Assembly: GCF_002234615.1 (NCBI RefSeq)
Contig: NZ_NMQW01000017.1
Coordinates: 310,001 to 374,000 of the forward strand
DNA from: Paenibacillus rigui
GTDB taxonomy: Bacteria > Bacillota > Bacilli > Paenibacillales > NBRC-103111
DNA length: 64,000 bases
Direction of reading: 5' to 3'
In this document: piece after piece, positions 52,357 to 62,400 of the stretch
Position numbering within the stretch: position 1 is the first letter of the stretch
Layout: every line of letters begins with the position of its first letter
Program-made: the position numbers and the translations under genes
Notes under the pieces: model-generated
What the model was told of the DNA's origin: nothing
The model's input: only the letters and a program-made list of their open reading frames with translations
Databases searched by the model: none

Positions 52357-53748
52357 CTAATGAAGGACACCGTGCGCTTCTCTGACGATAACGCGTGAGC
52401 CCTCCACATGGACGACGACAACCTGACTGTTGACAGCTATAAACTCCCCGGAAGTCACCACATCTACCCGTTCGTCACCGATTTGAATTGTCCCTGCCGG
52501 ACGCAAAGGCGTTATAGCGGTTCCCGATTTGCCCAGCAGATCGGATCTGGATTCCGCGGAGGTGTACCCCTTATCCGTTGTCAGCTTATCACGCAAAATG
52601 AATCGGTTCCATACGCCGCGGTGCTTGAAAATTTTAATAAAAATAGCCAGAACAACAATCGAAAGCACAAAGGCTATGGACAGATTCAATGCAGCCTGCT
52701 TTGTATTATAAGCCGCCATTACCACACTGCTGAACAAACAGGCGATACCGAGTATCCCTAGAATACCGAAGCTCGAAACAAAAATCTCAATGATCAGCAG
52801 GACGACGCCAATGATAAATAGCGCTATATCCTCCACCCCCGCAAAGCCCACTATGTAGTGGCCGAAAAAATAAAGCCCGAAGCCAAGCAAGCCTACGATA
52901 CCCGGAACACCAAAGCCTGGAACAAACAACTCAATGGCGATCCCGGCAATGCCGATGAATAAAAGCAGCGTAGCAATAAGCGGTTGGGTCAGCCATCGGG
53001 AGAATGCTTCCGCAGGGGTTGGTTTCAAATGAATTACAGGATGCTCTGTTCCTACGAGATAACGAATGACTTCATTCAAATCTTTAGCAGTCGTTTCGGC
53101 ATAGCCCACCTTCACCGCTTCCTCCGCAGTCAAGGAGACGAGCTGCCCCTTCGGCACGGTACGCCCGATGGGCTTCATGGTAACGCCAACATTTTTGTCT
53201 ACCATGGCCTCGGCAATTTGCGGGTCACGCCCCCTGAGTTCTGCTGCTGCACGCATCTCACTGGCCCAATGAGCGATAACTTTCACATTCTCAATTTCAT
53301 TACCAGAGCCATCCACTACGGCAGCAGCCCCAATAGAGCTGCCTGGCTCCATAGCAATTTTCGTTGCATTCAAAGCGATGTAGCTTCCAGCAGATACCGC
53401 CTTGCCGTGAACAAAGCCAAGGGTCGGCACAGGACTGCTGCGGATCATTTCTCCAATTTCCTCCGCTGCATCTACCCGCCCACCGAAGGTGTCGATATCC
53501 AAGATGACATACATCGCCCTGGCATCAGCCGCTTCTTTCAGGGCGCGGTCCAGAAACTTTTGCAATCCAGTTTCTACCGTCTGATGCACCGGAATAACAA
53601 CGATCGGCGCCGATAAAGGCACGGACGCTGGAGACGGAGCGGGAGTAGTAGGATCTTGGGCATATGCAGGGATCCCTGACAGCAGCAGTACAGTCAAGAA
53701 TAACAGCAGGAGTATCCTGGTCTGCAGTGCCTGCTTTACTTTCCACAT
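52357..53748 (-). CDS. Long-form NfeD membrane protease (YqeZ)
   Basis: 463 aa. Signal peptide (RILLLLFLTVLLLSGIPAYA), then a ClpP-class serine peptidase domain (about residues 50-250) with LDIDTFGGRVDAAEEI, the GKAVSAGSYIALNA nucleophile serine and a downstream lysine region. Five membrane helices (about 255-385) and a C-terminal NfeD OB-fold (LLGKSGTAITPLRPAGTIQI) follow. The family acts with flotillins. It sits between yqeY and floA. Confidence 0.93.
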   Translation of the reverse strand: MWKVKQALQTRILLLLFLTVLLLSGIPAYAQDPTTPAPSPASVPLSAPIVVIPVHQTVETGLQKFLDRALKEAADARAMYVILDIDTFGGRVDAAEEIGEMIRSSPVPTLGFVHGKAVSAGSYIALNATKIAMEPGSSIGAAAVVDGSGNEIENVKVIAHWASEMRAAAELRGRDPQIAEAMVDKNVGVTMKPIGRTVPKGQLVSLTAEEAVKVGYAETTAKDLNEVIRYLVGTEHPVIHLKPTPAEAFSRWLTQPLIATLLLFIGIAGIAIELFVPGFGVPGIVGLLGFGLYFFGHYIVGFAGVEDIALFIIGVVLLIIEIFVSSFGILGILGIACLFSSVVMAAYNTKQAALNLSIAFVLSIVVLAIFIKIFKHRGVWNRFILRDKLTTDKGYTSAESRSDLLGKSGTAITPLRPAGTIQIGDERVDVVTSGEFIAVNSQVVVVHVEGSRVIVREAHGVLH

Positions 53749-53860
53749 CAGCTATAACCTCCTTCTTCCTTAGTCAAGCCAATCCTTATTCAGGTCTATT
53801 CCATACTTACGTAAAGGATAGCCGATTCGATTCAAACTTGCAAAAAATAACCAGAAAACG

Positions 53861-53888
53861 AAAAAAACACCCCCGTTACCAGGGGTGC
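53861..53888 (-). terminator. Terminator of rpsU-yqeY
   Basis: CACCCC and GGGGTG with loop form a stem at 53868-53888; on the minus strand seven T follow. It separates yqeY from nfeD. Confidence 0.85.
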
Positions 53889-53901
53889 TTTCTTGTAGGT
53901 A

Positions 53902-54345
53902 CTATGATAATAGTTGTTGAACGGCTTGATTGACAATTTTGCCATCAGCCCGTCCCTTCACCTTCGGCATCAATGCACTCATGACTTTTCCCATATCCGC
54001 TTTAGAAGAAGCTCCCACTTCTTGGATGGTCTGCGATACAATGGCTTTTACTTCTTCTTCAGAAAGCTGCTGCGGCAAGTACTCCATCAGAATCACAATT
54101 TCTGCCTTTACGGTTTCGGCTAAGTCGTCACGACCTGCCTTTTCAAATTCTTGGAGGGAATCTTTCCGCTGTTTTACTTCACGATTCAGAACATCAAGTA
54201 CTTCTTGGTCATCTAAGGTTTTGCGCTGATCTATCTCAATATTCTTGATAGCTGCTCGAACCATACGGATTACGGAGAGTTTAAACTTGTCTTGACTCTT
54301 CATCGCTAGCTTCATATCTTCGTTTAATCTCTCGCTTAAGCTCAT
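53902..54345 (-). CDS. yqeY: GatB/YqeY-domain protein YqeY
   Basis: 147 aa, standard length. [33 protein letters not shown] at the N-terminus, [18 protein letters not shown] in the middle and [25 protein letters not shown] at the end are the family hallmarks. It is related to the tail of GatB and is thought to bind tRNA or aid aminoacylation. It follows rpsU by 12 bases. Confidence 0.94.
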   Translation of the reverse strand: MSLSERLNEDMKLAMKSQDKFKLSVIRMVRAAIKNIEIDQRKTLDDQEVLDVLNREVKQRKDSLQEFEKAGRDDLAETVKAEIVILMEYLPQQLSEEEVKAIVSQTIQEVGASSKADMGKVMSALMPKVKGRADGKIVNQAVQQLLS

Positions 54346-54357
54346 CGATTAAGCCCC

Positions 54358-54531
54358 CTAGAACTTTCTCTTACGAGCAGCCTCTGATTTCTTCTTACGC
54401 TTTACGCTTGGCTTCTCATAATGCTTGCGTTTTTTAACCTCCGCTAATACGCCATCTTTTGCGATGGAGCGCTTAAAGCGGCGAAGTGCAGCATCTATAG
54501 TTTCATTTTTGCGAACTCGAGTTTCTGACAC
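54358..54531 (-). CDS. rpsU: 30S ribosomal protein S21
   Basis: 57 aa from a GTG at 54531 with GGAGGGAGGG upstream. The sequence [20 protein letters not shown] and the Lys/Arg-rich end ([14 protein letters not shown]) are those of S21. It is the first gene of the rpsU-yqeY unit, behind a consensus promoter. Confidence 0.97.
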   Translation of the reverse strand: MSETRVRKNETIDAALRRFKRSIAKDGVLAEVKKRKHYEKPSVKRKKKSEAARKRKF

Positions 54532-54591
54532 CAGTTTTCCCTCCCTCCGAACAGACCGTCCAAGACGAAAAAAAGCAATTCATCAAATTTC

Positions 54592-54621
54592 ATTATATGG
54601 CATACCCAAACTGGGTGTCAA
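54592..54621 (-). promoter_or_regulatory. Consensus promoter of rpsU
   Basis: On the minus strand: -35 TTGACA (plus 54616-54621), 18-bp spacer, -10 TATAAT (plus 54592-54597). Both hexamers are perfect. It lies just downstream of the HIT-protein stop at 54640. Confidence 0.85.
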
Positions 54622-54639
54622 CCTAAGGTGAAAGATTCT

Positions 54640-54984
54640 TTACCTAGCATTGAGCGGGCCCAACTTCTCCCCTGCCAACAGGTGATAATGAATATGAAAA
54701 ACGACTTGTCCTCCGTCTTTACCGCAGTTATTAATCAGTCGATAACCGCTTTCCGCCACACCTACTTGTCTGGCAATTTCTTGCGCGGCTTGATGAACCT
54801 CACCGAGCAAACCCCAGTCGCCTGGTTCAACATCGTTCATGGTTGCGATATGCTTTTTGGGGATAATCAAAATATGTACCGGAGCCGCTGGCTGAATATC
54901 ATGAAAAGCCACTACATGCTCATTCTCGTACACCTTTTTGGAAGGGATGCTCCCCTCGACAATTTTACAAAAAATACAATCCAT
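54640..54984 (-). CDS. HIT-family nucleotide hydrolase (HinT-like)
   Basis: 114 aa. The N-terminal CIFCKIVEGSIPSKKVYEN, the HILIIPKKHIATMND helix and the histidine triad VFHIHYHLLAGE mark it as a Hint-type nucleoside phosphoramidase. AGGAGG ribosome binding site. It is the gene before rpsU, as in many Firmicutes. Physiological substrate unknown. Confidence 0.93.
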   Translation of the reverse strand: MDCIFCKIVEGSIPSKKVYENEHVVAFHDIQPAAPVHILIIPKKHIATMNDVEPGDWGLLGEVHQAAQEIARQVGVAESGYRLINNCGKDGGQVVFHIHYHLLAGEKLGPLNAR

Positions 54985-55228
54985 GACGGGTTGTCCTCCT
55001 GCTACTCAAGACTTGACGGCAAATTGTATATCGTTATTACTATACCGAATTTTAAGAAAAAAAGAAACTCCGAATCAAGAAAAATTAAGGATAATATTCA
55101 AAAGCTAGAAACAGCCGCATGTTTCCCCCTTTGAAAGCGGTGTATACACATCCTAAACCTTCCGGATACTTAAGATCAGGATGACTTGCCGAATTTCTTG
55201 ATGGCTCAAAAAGTAGGCGTTTCACTTC
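54985..55228. other. Intergenic stretch between divergent genes
   Basis: AT-rich near the HIT gene, with TATAGT and TACAAT -10-like words on the minus strand but no convincing -35. No hairpin, small frame or repeat was found before the operator at 55229. Confidence 0.4.
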
Positions 55229-55257
55229 TAGACTGAGAGTCTAATATTATGTATAAT
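55229..55257 (+). promoter_or_regulatory. Promoter with palindromic operator for the TetR fusion gene
   Basis: A perfect palindrome TAGACT GAG AGTCTA covers 55229-55243. Its left half is also the -35 (TAGACT), 17 bases from a perfect -10 TATAAT (55252-55257). The overlap is the classical layout of a self-repressing TetR promoter. Confidence 0.65.
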
Positions 55258-55289
55258 GGACCCGAAGAACGACGATGGGGTGGTTCGGC

Positions 55290-57221
55290 ATGGTTCGGTT
55301 TATGCGTGCTGCAACAAGGAAGAAACGGGATTATATGATAGAGGTTGCCCTAAGGCTGTTCATGGAACGCGGATACGAACAAGTGTCTGTGGACGATATT
55401 ATTACTGCAACCAACACGTCAAAAGGGACTTTTTATCATTATTTTCAAGGTAAGGACGAAATATTAAGAGATATTCCCCGTAAGCAGATGAGCATCATCA
55501 ATGAGTGGGCCGAAACGACCCCTTCACAAGTACAATCCTTGGAAAGTCACATTCACCGGCTATTTTTAGACTTGGCGTCCAATATTCAAGCTTATCCAAG
55601 GCTGATCCGCAGTCTGCTTTCTCTTACTCTTCAGAATGAGGCGCTGAAAAGCATTGATGAGGAGCAGTACCAGTTGTTGTCCAATCGTTTGCTGCGTTGG
55701 CTGCCTGAGCGCGATAAAGTAAATTTGCTGATTGCAGCCTATCGCGGAACCCTGTGGATGTGGTGCTCTCAGGAGGATACAGATTTACTCACCATGATAC
55801 GCAACCATCTTACCTGGGTTTGGTCCGGGCTGCGCTCAGAGCAAGGTACCCCTTCCATTCCCATAGACACTAGGCTCGTACAGAACGTTAAGGAGGCAAA
55901 CAGGATGAATATCGCAATTATAGGTGGAGGCTTGGCCGGTTTGACCGCGGCCGCTTATTTATCGGAGCACGAAGGTGTCCGCGGCGTATTGTTCGAACGA
56001 AGTCCACAATGGGGCGGCCGAGCTTTTACATATGAGAAGTCCGGCTTCACCCTAAACTACGGCGCCCATGCCGTTTATGGAATCGACCGTCACGAGCTCA
56101 CTTCCATGGAACGCGAGCTTGGGTTGTCCTTCAGCTCCAAGCAGGTCGATAAACGCAAAGTGATGTATTGCAAAAATGATCAATTAACACCGGCTCCGCT
56201 AGATTTTGTCAATTTGATGAGGACTGAGATATTGAATCCGATACAAAAGGTCCGCTTTGTCGGCGAAATCTCCGCGATTATCGCCCATATTCATAAGGTG
56301 AAAAATTATGAGACGCTCGGCGATTATTTAGCCCAATCCGATGCGGATGAAGACGTCAAAGAGCTTTGGGAGCACCTGGTATGCTCCAATTTCTTCATCA
56401 CACCTGAGGAAGCACGCAAAGTCCCAGGCGAGGTTATCAGTGAGTACTACTATAACCTGTTCCTTTCGTCCCGTCCGGTCAACTACGTCCTTGGAAGCTG
56501 GGCAGTGATTACAAATCAGCTTCGCCAAAAAATCGAATTGCCGGGCACTTGGGAAATGGCACTGCAGGAAGGCGTAGAATCGATCCGCTACGAGGATAAA
56601 AAATACGTATTAAAAACCAAAAACCGAGAGCAGGCTTTTGACAAAGTGATCTTTGCCATGCCGGTCCAGCAAATATGCAAGCTGATGAAGGGTACGCCTT
56701 GGGAGCCGTTCCTTGCTCCTTTCGAGGGAAATACGGCTACGGAAGTCATGGTCTACGATATCGGCCTTAATAAAGTAGTCGCACGGCCCTTCTCCTATAT
56801 TAGCGATATGGACAATAAGCTGTTCATCAGCGACGTCTCCGCGACGGACCACACATTGGTACCTGACGGCGGGCAGCTGCTGCAAGGGATCGCCTATTTA
56901 AGTGACAATTTCTCGAATGAGGAAGAAAGAAAAGCGTATCTCGACAATAAAACGAAACAGATGGAAAACTTATTCGACCATTATTATCCAGGCTGGCGGG
57001 ACGTAACAGCAGTCAAGCGGGTATCGAAAAAAGCAATGGTATCCAGTGTGAAAAACATTGTTACGAACCAGCTGCTGCCGGTCCGACTGGAGAATGTTCC
57101 ATTTTATTTCTGCGGGGATGGCTGTGAAGGAAAAGGCGAGTTGGCAGAGCGTTCTTTCTCAAGTGCGCGTGCAGTCGCTAAAGCTATACTTGAAAACATC
57201 AAAACTCCAGTTCGCGTGTAA
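55290..57221 (+). CDS. Fusion of TetR repressor and FAD-dependent amine-oxidase-type oxidoreductase
   Basis: 643 aa from the ATG at 55290, which has GGGGTGG six bases upstream; an ATG at 55275 in frame has no ribosome binding site. Residues about 8-55 are a TetR helix-turn-helix (MIEVALRLFMERGYEQVSVD, TNTSKGTFYHYFQGKDEIL), followed by a helical ligand domain to about 200. At residue 206 a new protein seems to begin: MNIAIIGGGLAGLTAAAYLS with the FAD glycine motif, RSPQWGGRAFTYEKSGF, and a C-terminal CGDGCEGKGELAERSFSSA. The second half is a complete flavoenzyme of the phytoene desaturase/amine oxidase fold. Directly before its ATG (55905) is AAGGAGG with eight-base spacing, so it may also be made alone. 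Substrate unknown. Confidence 0.85.
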   Translation: MVRFMRAATRKKRDYMIEVALRLFMERGYEQVSVDDIITATNTSKGTFYHYFQGKDEILRDIPRKQMSIINEWAETTPSQVQSLESHIHRLFLDLASNIQAYPRLIRSLLSLTLQNEALKSIDEEQYQLLSNRLLRWLPERDKVNLLIAAYRGTLWMWCSQEDTDLLTMIRNHLTWVWSGLRSEQGTPSIPIDTRLVQNVKEANRMNIAIIGGGLAGLTAAAYLSEHEGVRGVLFERSPQWGGRAFTYEKSGFTLNYGAHAVYGIDRHELTSMERELGLSFSSKQVDKRKVMYCKNDQLTPAPLDFVNLMRTEILNPIQKVRFVGEISAIIAHIHKVKNYETLGDYLAQSDADEDVKELWEHLVCSNFFITPEEARKVPGEVISEYYYNLFLSSRPVNYVLGSWAVITNQLRQKIELPGTWEMALQEGVESIRYEDKKYVLKTKNREQAFDKVIFAMPVQQICKLMKGTPWEPFLAPFEGNTATEVMVYDIGLNKVVARPFSYISDMDNKLFISDVSATDHTLVPDGGQLLQGIAYLSDNFSNEEERKAYLDNKTKQMENLFDHYYPGWRDVTAVKRVSKKAMVSSVKNIVTNQLLPVRLENVPFYFCGDGCEGKGELAERSFSSARAVAKAILENIKTPVRV

Positions 57222-57239
57222 GTGGATGGCTGTGCGGGC

Positions 57240-59426
57240 TTAAGCAAACACAAATTGAGTCAGCCAGGCTGCCACGGCTTGAATGGTCCCACGAAAACGA
57301 TGCATCAGACGATGAAGCCAACCCGATTCCTGAGAATCGGGTTTTTGCTCATCCTGCCGCGGGGAAATTGCCCTTTCCTGTATCTGACGGTCTGATGGCT
57401 GGGGAGCTGCTGTCAGTTCTTTGACGGTTTCGGCTGCCGTTGTGTTCAGGCTCTTGTCAGCGGCGGATACGCCTTTCCCCGTCGTAATGTTAACAGTGCG
57501 GAGCTTGCCGTCCCACTGAACATCGCCTCCAAACGCTTCTCCGACAAAACGGGCGGGAGCTACCGTGAATCCGTTTACCAATTGAGCAGGAACCTCTAGC
57601 TCGACCGGTTTACCATTTTTGAACGCTTGGCGGTCGCCTATTTTCAGCGTGATCGTTGTATCTCCCTTGCGCCCTGTAGCAGTTTGAGCCGCGGCATCCC
57701 AAGTAACGGTAGCGCCCATCGCTTCAAAGATTGCCCTGAGCGGAGCTAATGTGCTACCTTGCCGGATTACCGGGGGCTGCTCATAGGCTTGAAGCTTTCC
57801 GTCCATGCGCACGGATACCTCGGATGAGAGTGGTGCAGAGCGTGTCGCTACCTTTTGACCGGAACGATTGTATACTTCCAGCTGCAGAGATGAGCCCTCG
57901 GGAACGCTGCCCGCTTCCAGCTCAATCCCGAAGGGAGGCTCGGTTTGGGTAGCAATCAGGCTGCCGTTGATCGAATAATCCAGCTTACCGATGTAAATAT
58001 CGGGTATTTTCACCCAAGGCGTGATCTTCGTACGCTCCGAGAAGGTGTTTCCTTCCGGAAGCATCCTGATATGCCCTGTATTGTCCGCCGGTTTGGTTCC
58101 CTGCTCCACCTTCGTTAAGTAAAACGGTGAGGCAATCATCCGGCTGTACAGCTTCTTCATCGCATCGTTGGCGCCTAGCAAATAGTTGTTGCGGGACTCA
58201 CGATCCTTGAGATCCACATTGAAGTACGTGATGGATTTCAGACGCGGATATTTGAGCGGCATAACCTCGTACAATCGGTGCAAATTCAGCAACCCATACT
58301 CCGTAAACGATTCCTGCGGAATATGCGCATAATGGGAAACGGCCGTCTCACTGATCATGAGTGGCTTCCTGTCCGAGTACGTCTTGTACAAATAATCGAG
58401 CCTTTCAATCGGCGTCGTAGCCTGCATATTGGCCTGCGCAGGATCACCGTTCTCATAAGGCTCCGTATACAAGCTGACACCGACCCAATCGACATAGTCG
58501 TCCCCAGGGTAATAGACATCCATCGAATAGGCCGGAACGTCCCCCGGGCTCCACACCATAGCTACATTCGGCGCCTCCTCGGCCATGACATCATGTACAA
58601 GCCGGAATTTTTCTATATATTTCTGCGGATCCCCATGCCACACAACCCAGTTTCCATTCATTTCACTGGCATAACGAAGGAAGATCGGAATGCCGGAAGC
58701 TTTGGCGGCGCGTGCCCATTCGCGAAGATAGGCATCATCCTGAACGGAATCCAAGCCGTTTCTCGGTTCCCAGGCAATCTGCAGCGCAGCGCCCGCTTCC
58801 TTGGCCCTCACGGCATATTGTTTAGGAAATGCGCCTCCAACCTGCGAATAAGCAAGGTAGAGCGCATGTTTTTTGCCGTACAACGACTCCGAGCGTGTAA
58901 AGTTATTTTGCATCGCAGGATCCTGCTCTGAGTACATGCCGATGTACATCCCGTACTCCGGCTCAAATTTGGCCAGTTTGCCGCTGGAGGGCAGCGCCTG
59001 CTTTTTCAGCTCGTCTACGTTGGACGTGGACATATAGAGCTCAGCAACAGTTCTTATTTGCTCCGCACGCTGCAGGTCGACGGCTCCCCAGTCTTTTCCA
59101 AACTTTAGCCAATACTCGTTCTCGAGCTCGTAATATACAATCGCATTCTCGTAATCATGAACACCGTCGTAATACTCGTCCAGTTTGCCGCTGAACAAAG
59201 CGGCACTCTGCCAATCGCTAATCGATGCGTAGTAGTCCACCAGGTACTTCCAGTGAGGAACTGCTTCCTCCGGATTCCCCCGTTCCACGGCAGCCTCCGC
59301 TGCCTTCCAGCGGTCCCAAATCGGGTCTGCCGATGCAGGAGAACCGCTTGCCAGCAAGCCTGCGGCAACAGCGACAACGAATACCATCCGGCTACAACGG
59401 CTGATGGTCTTGCGGATTCGTGACAT
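57240..59426 (-). CDS. Secreted GH26-like glycosidase with stalk domain
   Basis: 728 aa from the ATG at 59426; a GTG eight codons upstream is possible. Signal peptide ending near SPASA-D. Residues about 35-150 are helical repeats (KAAEAAVERGNPEEAVPHWK). The GH26-like barrel follows: IAWEPRNGL, FLRYASEMNGNWVVWHGDP with the putative acid Glu, WVGVSLYTEPYENG and LMISETAVSHYA with the putative nucleophile. A beta domain and then a copper-amine-oxidase N-terminal-type stalk domain (STLAPLRAIFEAMGATVTWD, VAPARFVGEAFGG) lead to a hydrophobic C-terminus. Likely acts on wall or environmental beta-mannan-type glycans; substrate uncertain. Convergent with the TetR fusion 18 bases away. Confidence 0.85.
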   Translation of the reverse strand: MSRIRKTISRCSRMVFVVAVAAGLLASGSPASADPIWDRWKAAEAAVERGNPEEAVPHWKYLVDYYASISDWQSAALFSGKLDEYYDGVHDYENAIVYYELENEYWLKFGKDWGAVDLQRAEQIRTVAELYMSTSNVDELKKQALPSSGKLAKFEPEYGMYIGMYSEQDPAMQNNFTRSESLYGKKHALYLAYSQVGGAFPKQYAVRAKEAGAALQIAWEPRNGLDSVQDDAYLREWARAAKASGIPIFLRYASEMNGNWVVWHGDPQKYIEKFRLVHDVMAEEAPNVAMVWSPGDVPAYSMDVYYPGDDYVDWVGVSLYTEPYENGDPAQANMQATTPIERLDYLYKTYSDRKPLMISETAVSHYAHIPQESFTEYGLLNLHRLYEVMPLKYPRLKSITYFNVDLKDRESRNNYLLGANDAMKKLYSRMIASPFYLTKVEQGTKPADNTGHIRMLPEGNTFSERTKITPWVKIPDIYIGKLDYSINGSLIATQTEPPFGIELEAGSVPEGSSLQLEVYNRSGQKVATRSAPLSSEVSVRMDGKLQAYEQPPVIRQGSTLAPLRAIFEAMGATVTWDAAAQTATGRKGDTTITLKIGDRQAFKNGKPVELEVPAQLVNGFTVAPARFVGEAFGGDVQWDGKLRTVNITTGKGVSAADKSLNTTAAETVKELTAAPQPSDRQIQERAISPRQDEQKPDSQESGWLHRLMHRFRGTIQAVAAWLTQFVFA

Positions 59427-59468
59427 GCAGCTAACCCCCTCCTCTTGCACAATTGATGATGCGCGGCC

Positions 59469-62400
59469 TTATAATTCCATGATATGTGCACCGTCGAACA
59501 AGAATATAAACTTGCCCGTCACCGGCCTGCGCCATATTTTCTCCACGGCCCTGGCGTATAAATCGAGCTGAAGCTGATACCTGTCACGGATAGCCTGGAG
59601 AGCAGCCGGTGTACTGCTTTTGACATGATCTGTTTTGTAATCCAGCAGTACAAGCCCCTGCCCCTCTTCAAATAAGCAGTCGATAACCCCTTGAAGTAAA
59701 ATCGTTTCCTCGGAAGTCGCCTCATCCGTTCCTGCGTACACCTCCCGAGCGGGAAGACCATAGCTGAACGGAACCTCCCTATGGATTCTGGAAGCTTGAA
59801 GCAGTCTGCGGCCCAGCTCACTGTGGAAAAAGGTAACAATCACGTCAGCATCCACAACCTCGCTCTGCGCCTGCGTCAATAACTCTTTACGCACCATACG
59901 GGCTAGCGTTTCATGAACCTCTGCAAGGGTTGGTGCCTTGTCCATCGCTATATGCTGCATCACCGCATGAAACACGGTTCCGCGCTCGGCAGCATTCAGC
60001 TTGGTCTGCTCTAAAAATCTGGGACGGCGAACAATCGCCGGACGATAGGATGATGCCCCCTGGCCATAGCCAGTACTGAGCATGACTGCCTCCGGCTCAT
60101 CGGATACCAGGTCCATCAGCCTGTGATGCTCTGATAATCGTTTCAGCTCCGTGACAGAAGTTTTGGATAGCAGAGTAGAAGCGGTTCCGTATCCATACTG
60201 CCACGCCAATCGGCTCCATACCTGGGAATCGAGCAAGTCTCCCCTATCCTCAACAGGCTCCAATCGAAGAACCGACTGCTTGCGTTCCCCACTCACTTCC
60301 GATGTGCCTGCCGCTTCCGCCCATCCGGCGAAACGTTCTTGTCGCAGCAGATGTATCTGCCATCGAGAGGGATCGTCTGACCAAACGGCAGGAATCCGGT
60401 TCGGCACTCCTGCATATTCGCGCAGTGCTGCTCCATCCGGATGACGCATTAATGCAGGGCCGATCCAATCCAAATAAGAACGAGCTTGCGCCACTGCGTC
60501 GTCAGGCAGCAGCTCCTCATTATGCTCCAAATAGCGCGACCACTTGCGCAGCAGCTTGTCCGTTCCCTTCACCGTTGCCAGAAGGTACAGCTTTTCTCTT
60601 GCCCGTGTCAGCGCAACATAAAGCACCCGCATTTCCTCTGCAAGCATCTCCATCCGCATTTTGCGTCGAATGGCCAGCCACGGCAAGGTTGGGTAGCTGA
60701 TACGCGCCTGCGTGTCCATATACTTGGGTCCGAAACCAAGATCCTTGTGGACCATGAACGCATCCGTTAAATCCCTCTGGTTAAATTTTTTCGCCATGCC
60801 GGCAACAAATACAACGGGGAATTCAAGACCTTTACTTTTGTGAATCGACATGATGCGGACAACATCCTCCTGCTCACCAAGCGCACGCGCGGTCCCCAGG
60901 TCCCCTCCGCCGTCCTTCATCCGCTCGACAAAACGCAAAAACCGGAACAGCCCCCGGAACGATGTCGCTTCGTACTGCTTCGCCCTATCGTACAAAGCCC
61001 GAAGGTTGGCCTGCCGCTGCTGTCCTCCGGGCAGACCTCCTACGAAATCATAATATCCCGTTTCCCGATAAATCGCCCAAATTAGATCCGATAGTGACCC
61101 CTGCCGAGCTTCTTCTCTCCAAGCCTGAAGCTTTCTTAGAAACCTGCTCAGCTTCGCATAGGCGTCCTGAATCAGGCTCCCGGTGTCAGCCCCATCCATA
61201 TCATGGTTCACTGACGAGCCTTGTACAGACGAGGTAAAGTCGTTCTGTAATAGCGCATCCCCCGCCGCTGCTTCTTTCCACCCTGCGTCCACGACTGAAA
61301 GGGCGGCATTCATACTTTCCATCCCATCCGAATTATCGCTTTCCATTCCCTTTCCATAGAATCGGACCGCATCATAGAACGCCCTGTGCTTGCCCGCAAT
61401 ACGAATTTGAGCCAACTGCTCCTCGCTCAGCTGTACAATCGGGGAACGAAGCACAGCAGCAAGTGGTATATCCTGATAAGGGTTATCAATGATTTGGAGA
61501 AGGGATAGCAGCACCTCTACCTCTGTAGCCGAAAAATAACCGCTATTCAGCTCTGCATACGCAGGAATTCCCTGCTGCTTGAGCTCTTCAATGATTACGG
61601 GAGACCATTGCTGGGTGGCTCTTAGCAAAATCACCACATCCCGGAACGTAATACTCCTCAGACCGCCTGAAGACTTATCCAATACTTGAAATGCCGGCTT
61701 CCCTCCGTCGCCCAGCAGTTCCCGAATTTGTTGAGCGATCATCCGAGCTTCCAGTTGCGCCGTCTCAAGCTCCTTCGCTTCATTCACCGAATCGGCATCC
61801 GTACCTTGGACGGCAGCATCATCTGCTCCGGACGCTTCCGCAGCCTCTACGCTTTCCTCATCTCCTTGCTCCACGTCAGAACGATCTACCAGCAGCAGCT
61901 CCGCCGCCGGAGAGCCGTTCGTCATCTCCTGCCAATCCGGATAATAGACTGCACCATAGACCAGCTCAGCCCTTGCATCATAAGCAATCTCGCCTACCGT
62001 TTCGCCCATGATCTGCTTGAATATAAAATTAACCCCATCTACCACCGAGCGGCGGCTGCGGAAATTTTTGGCCAAATCAATTTTTTGCCCCGGAACGGTT
62101 CCGTCGTTCGAATAGCTCTTGTATTTCTCCAGAAAAAGTCCCGGCTCCGCCAAACGGAAACGGTATATACTCTGTTTGACATCCCCTACCATAAACCGGT
62201 TTCCCGGCGCTTCCCGGGAAATCAGGGCAACGATTGCCTCCTGAACACGGTTCGTGTCCTGGTATTCGTCCAGCAGCACCTCAACGAAACGATCTCGATA
62301 CTGCAATGCGGCAGTGGACGGCTGCAGTTCTTCTGAATCGTCCGCCGTACCCTCAGACAATATGCGTAAACAAAAATGCTCCAAATCACCGAAATCAACT

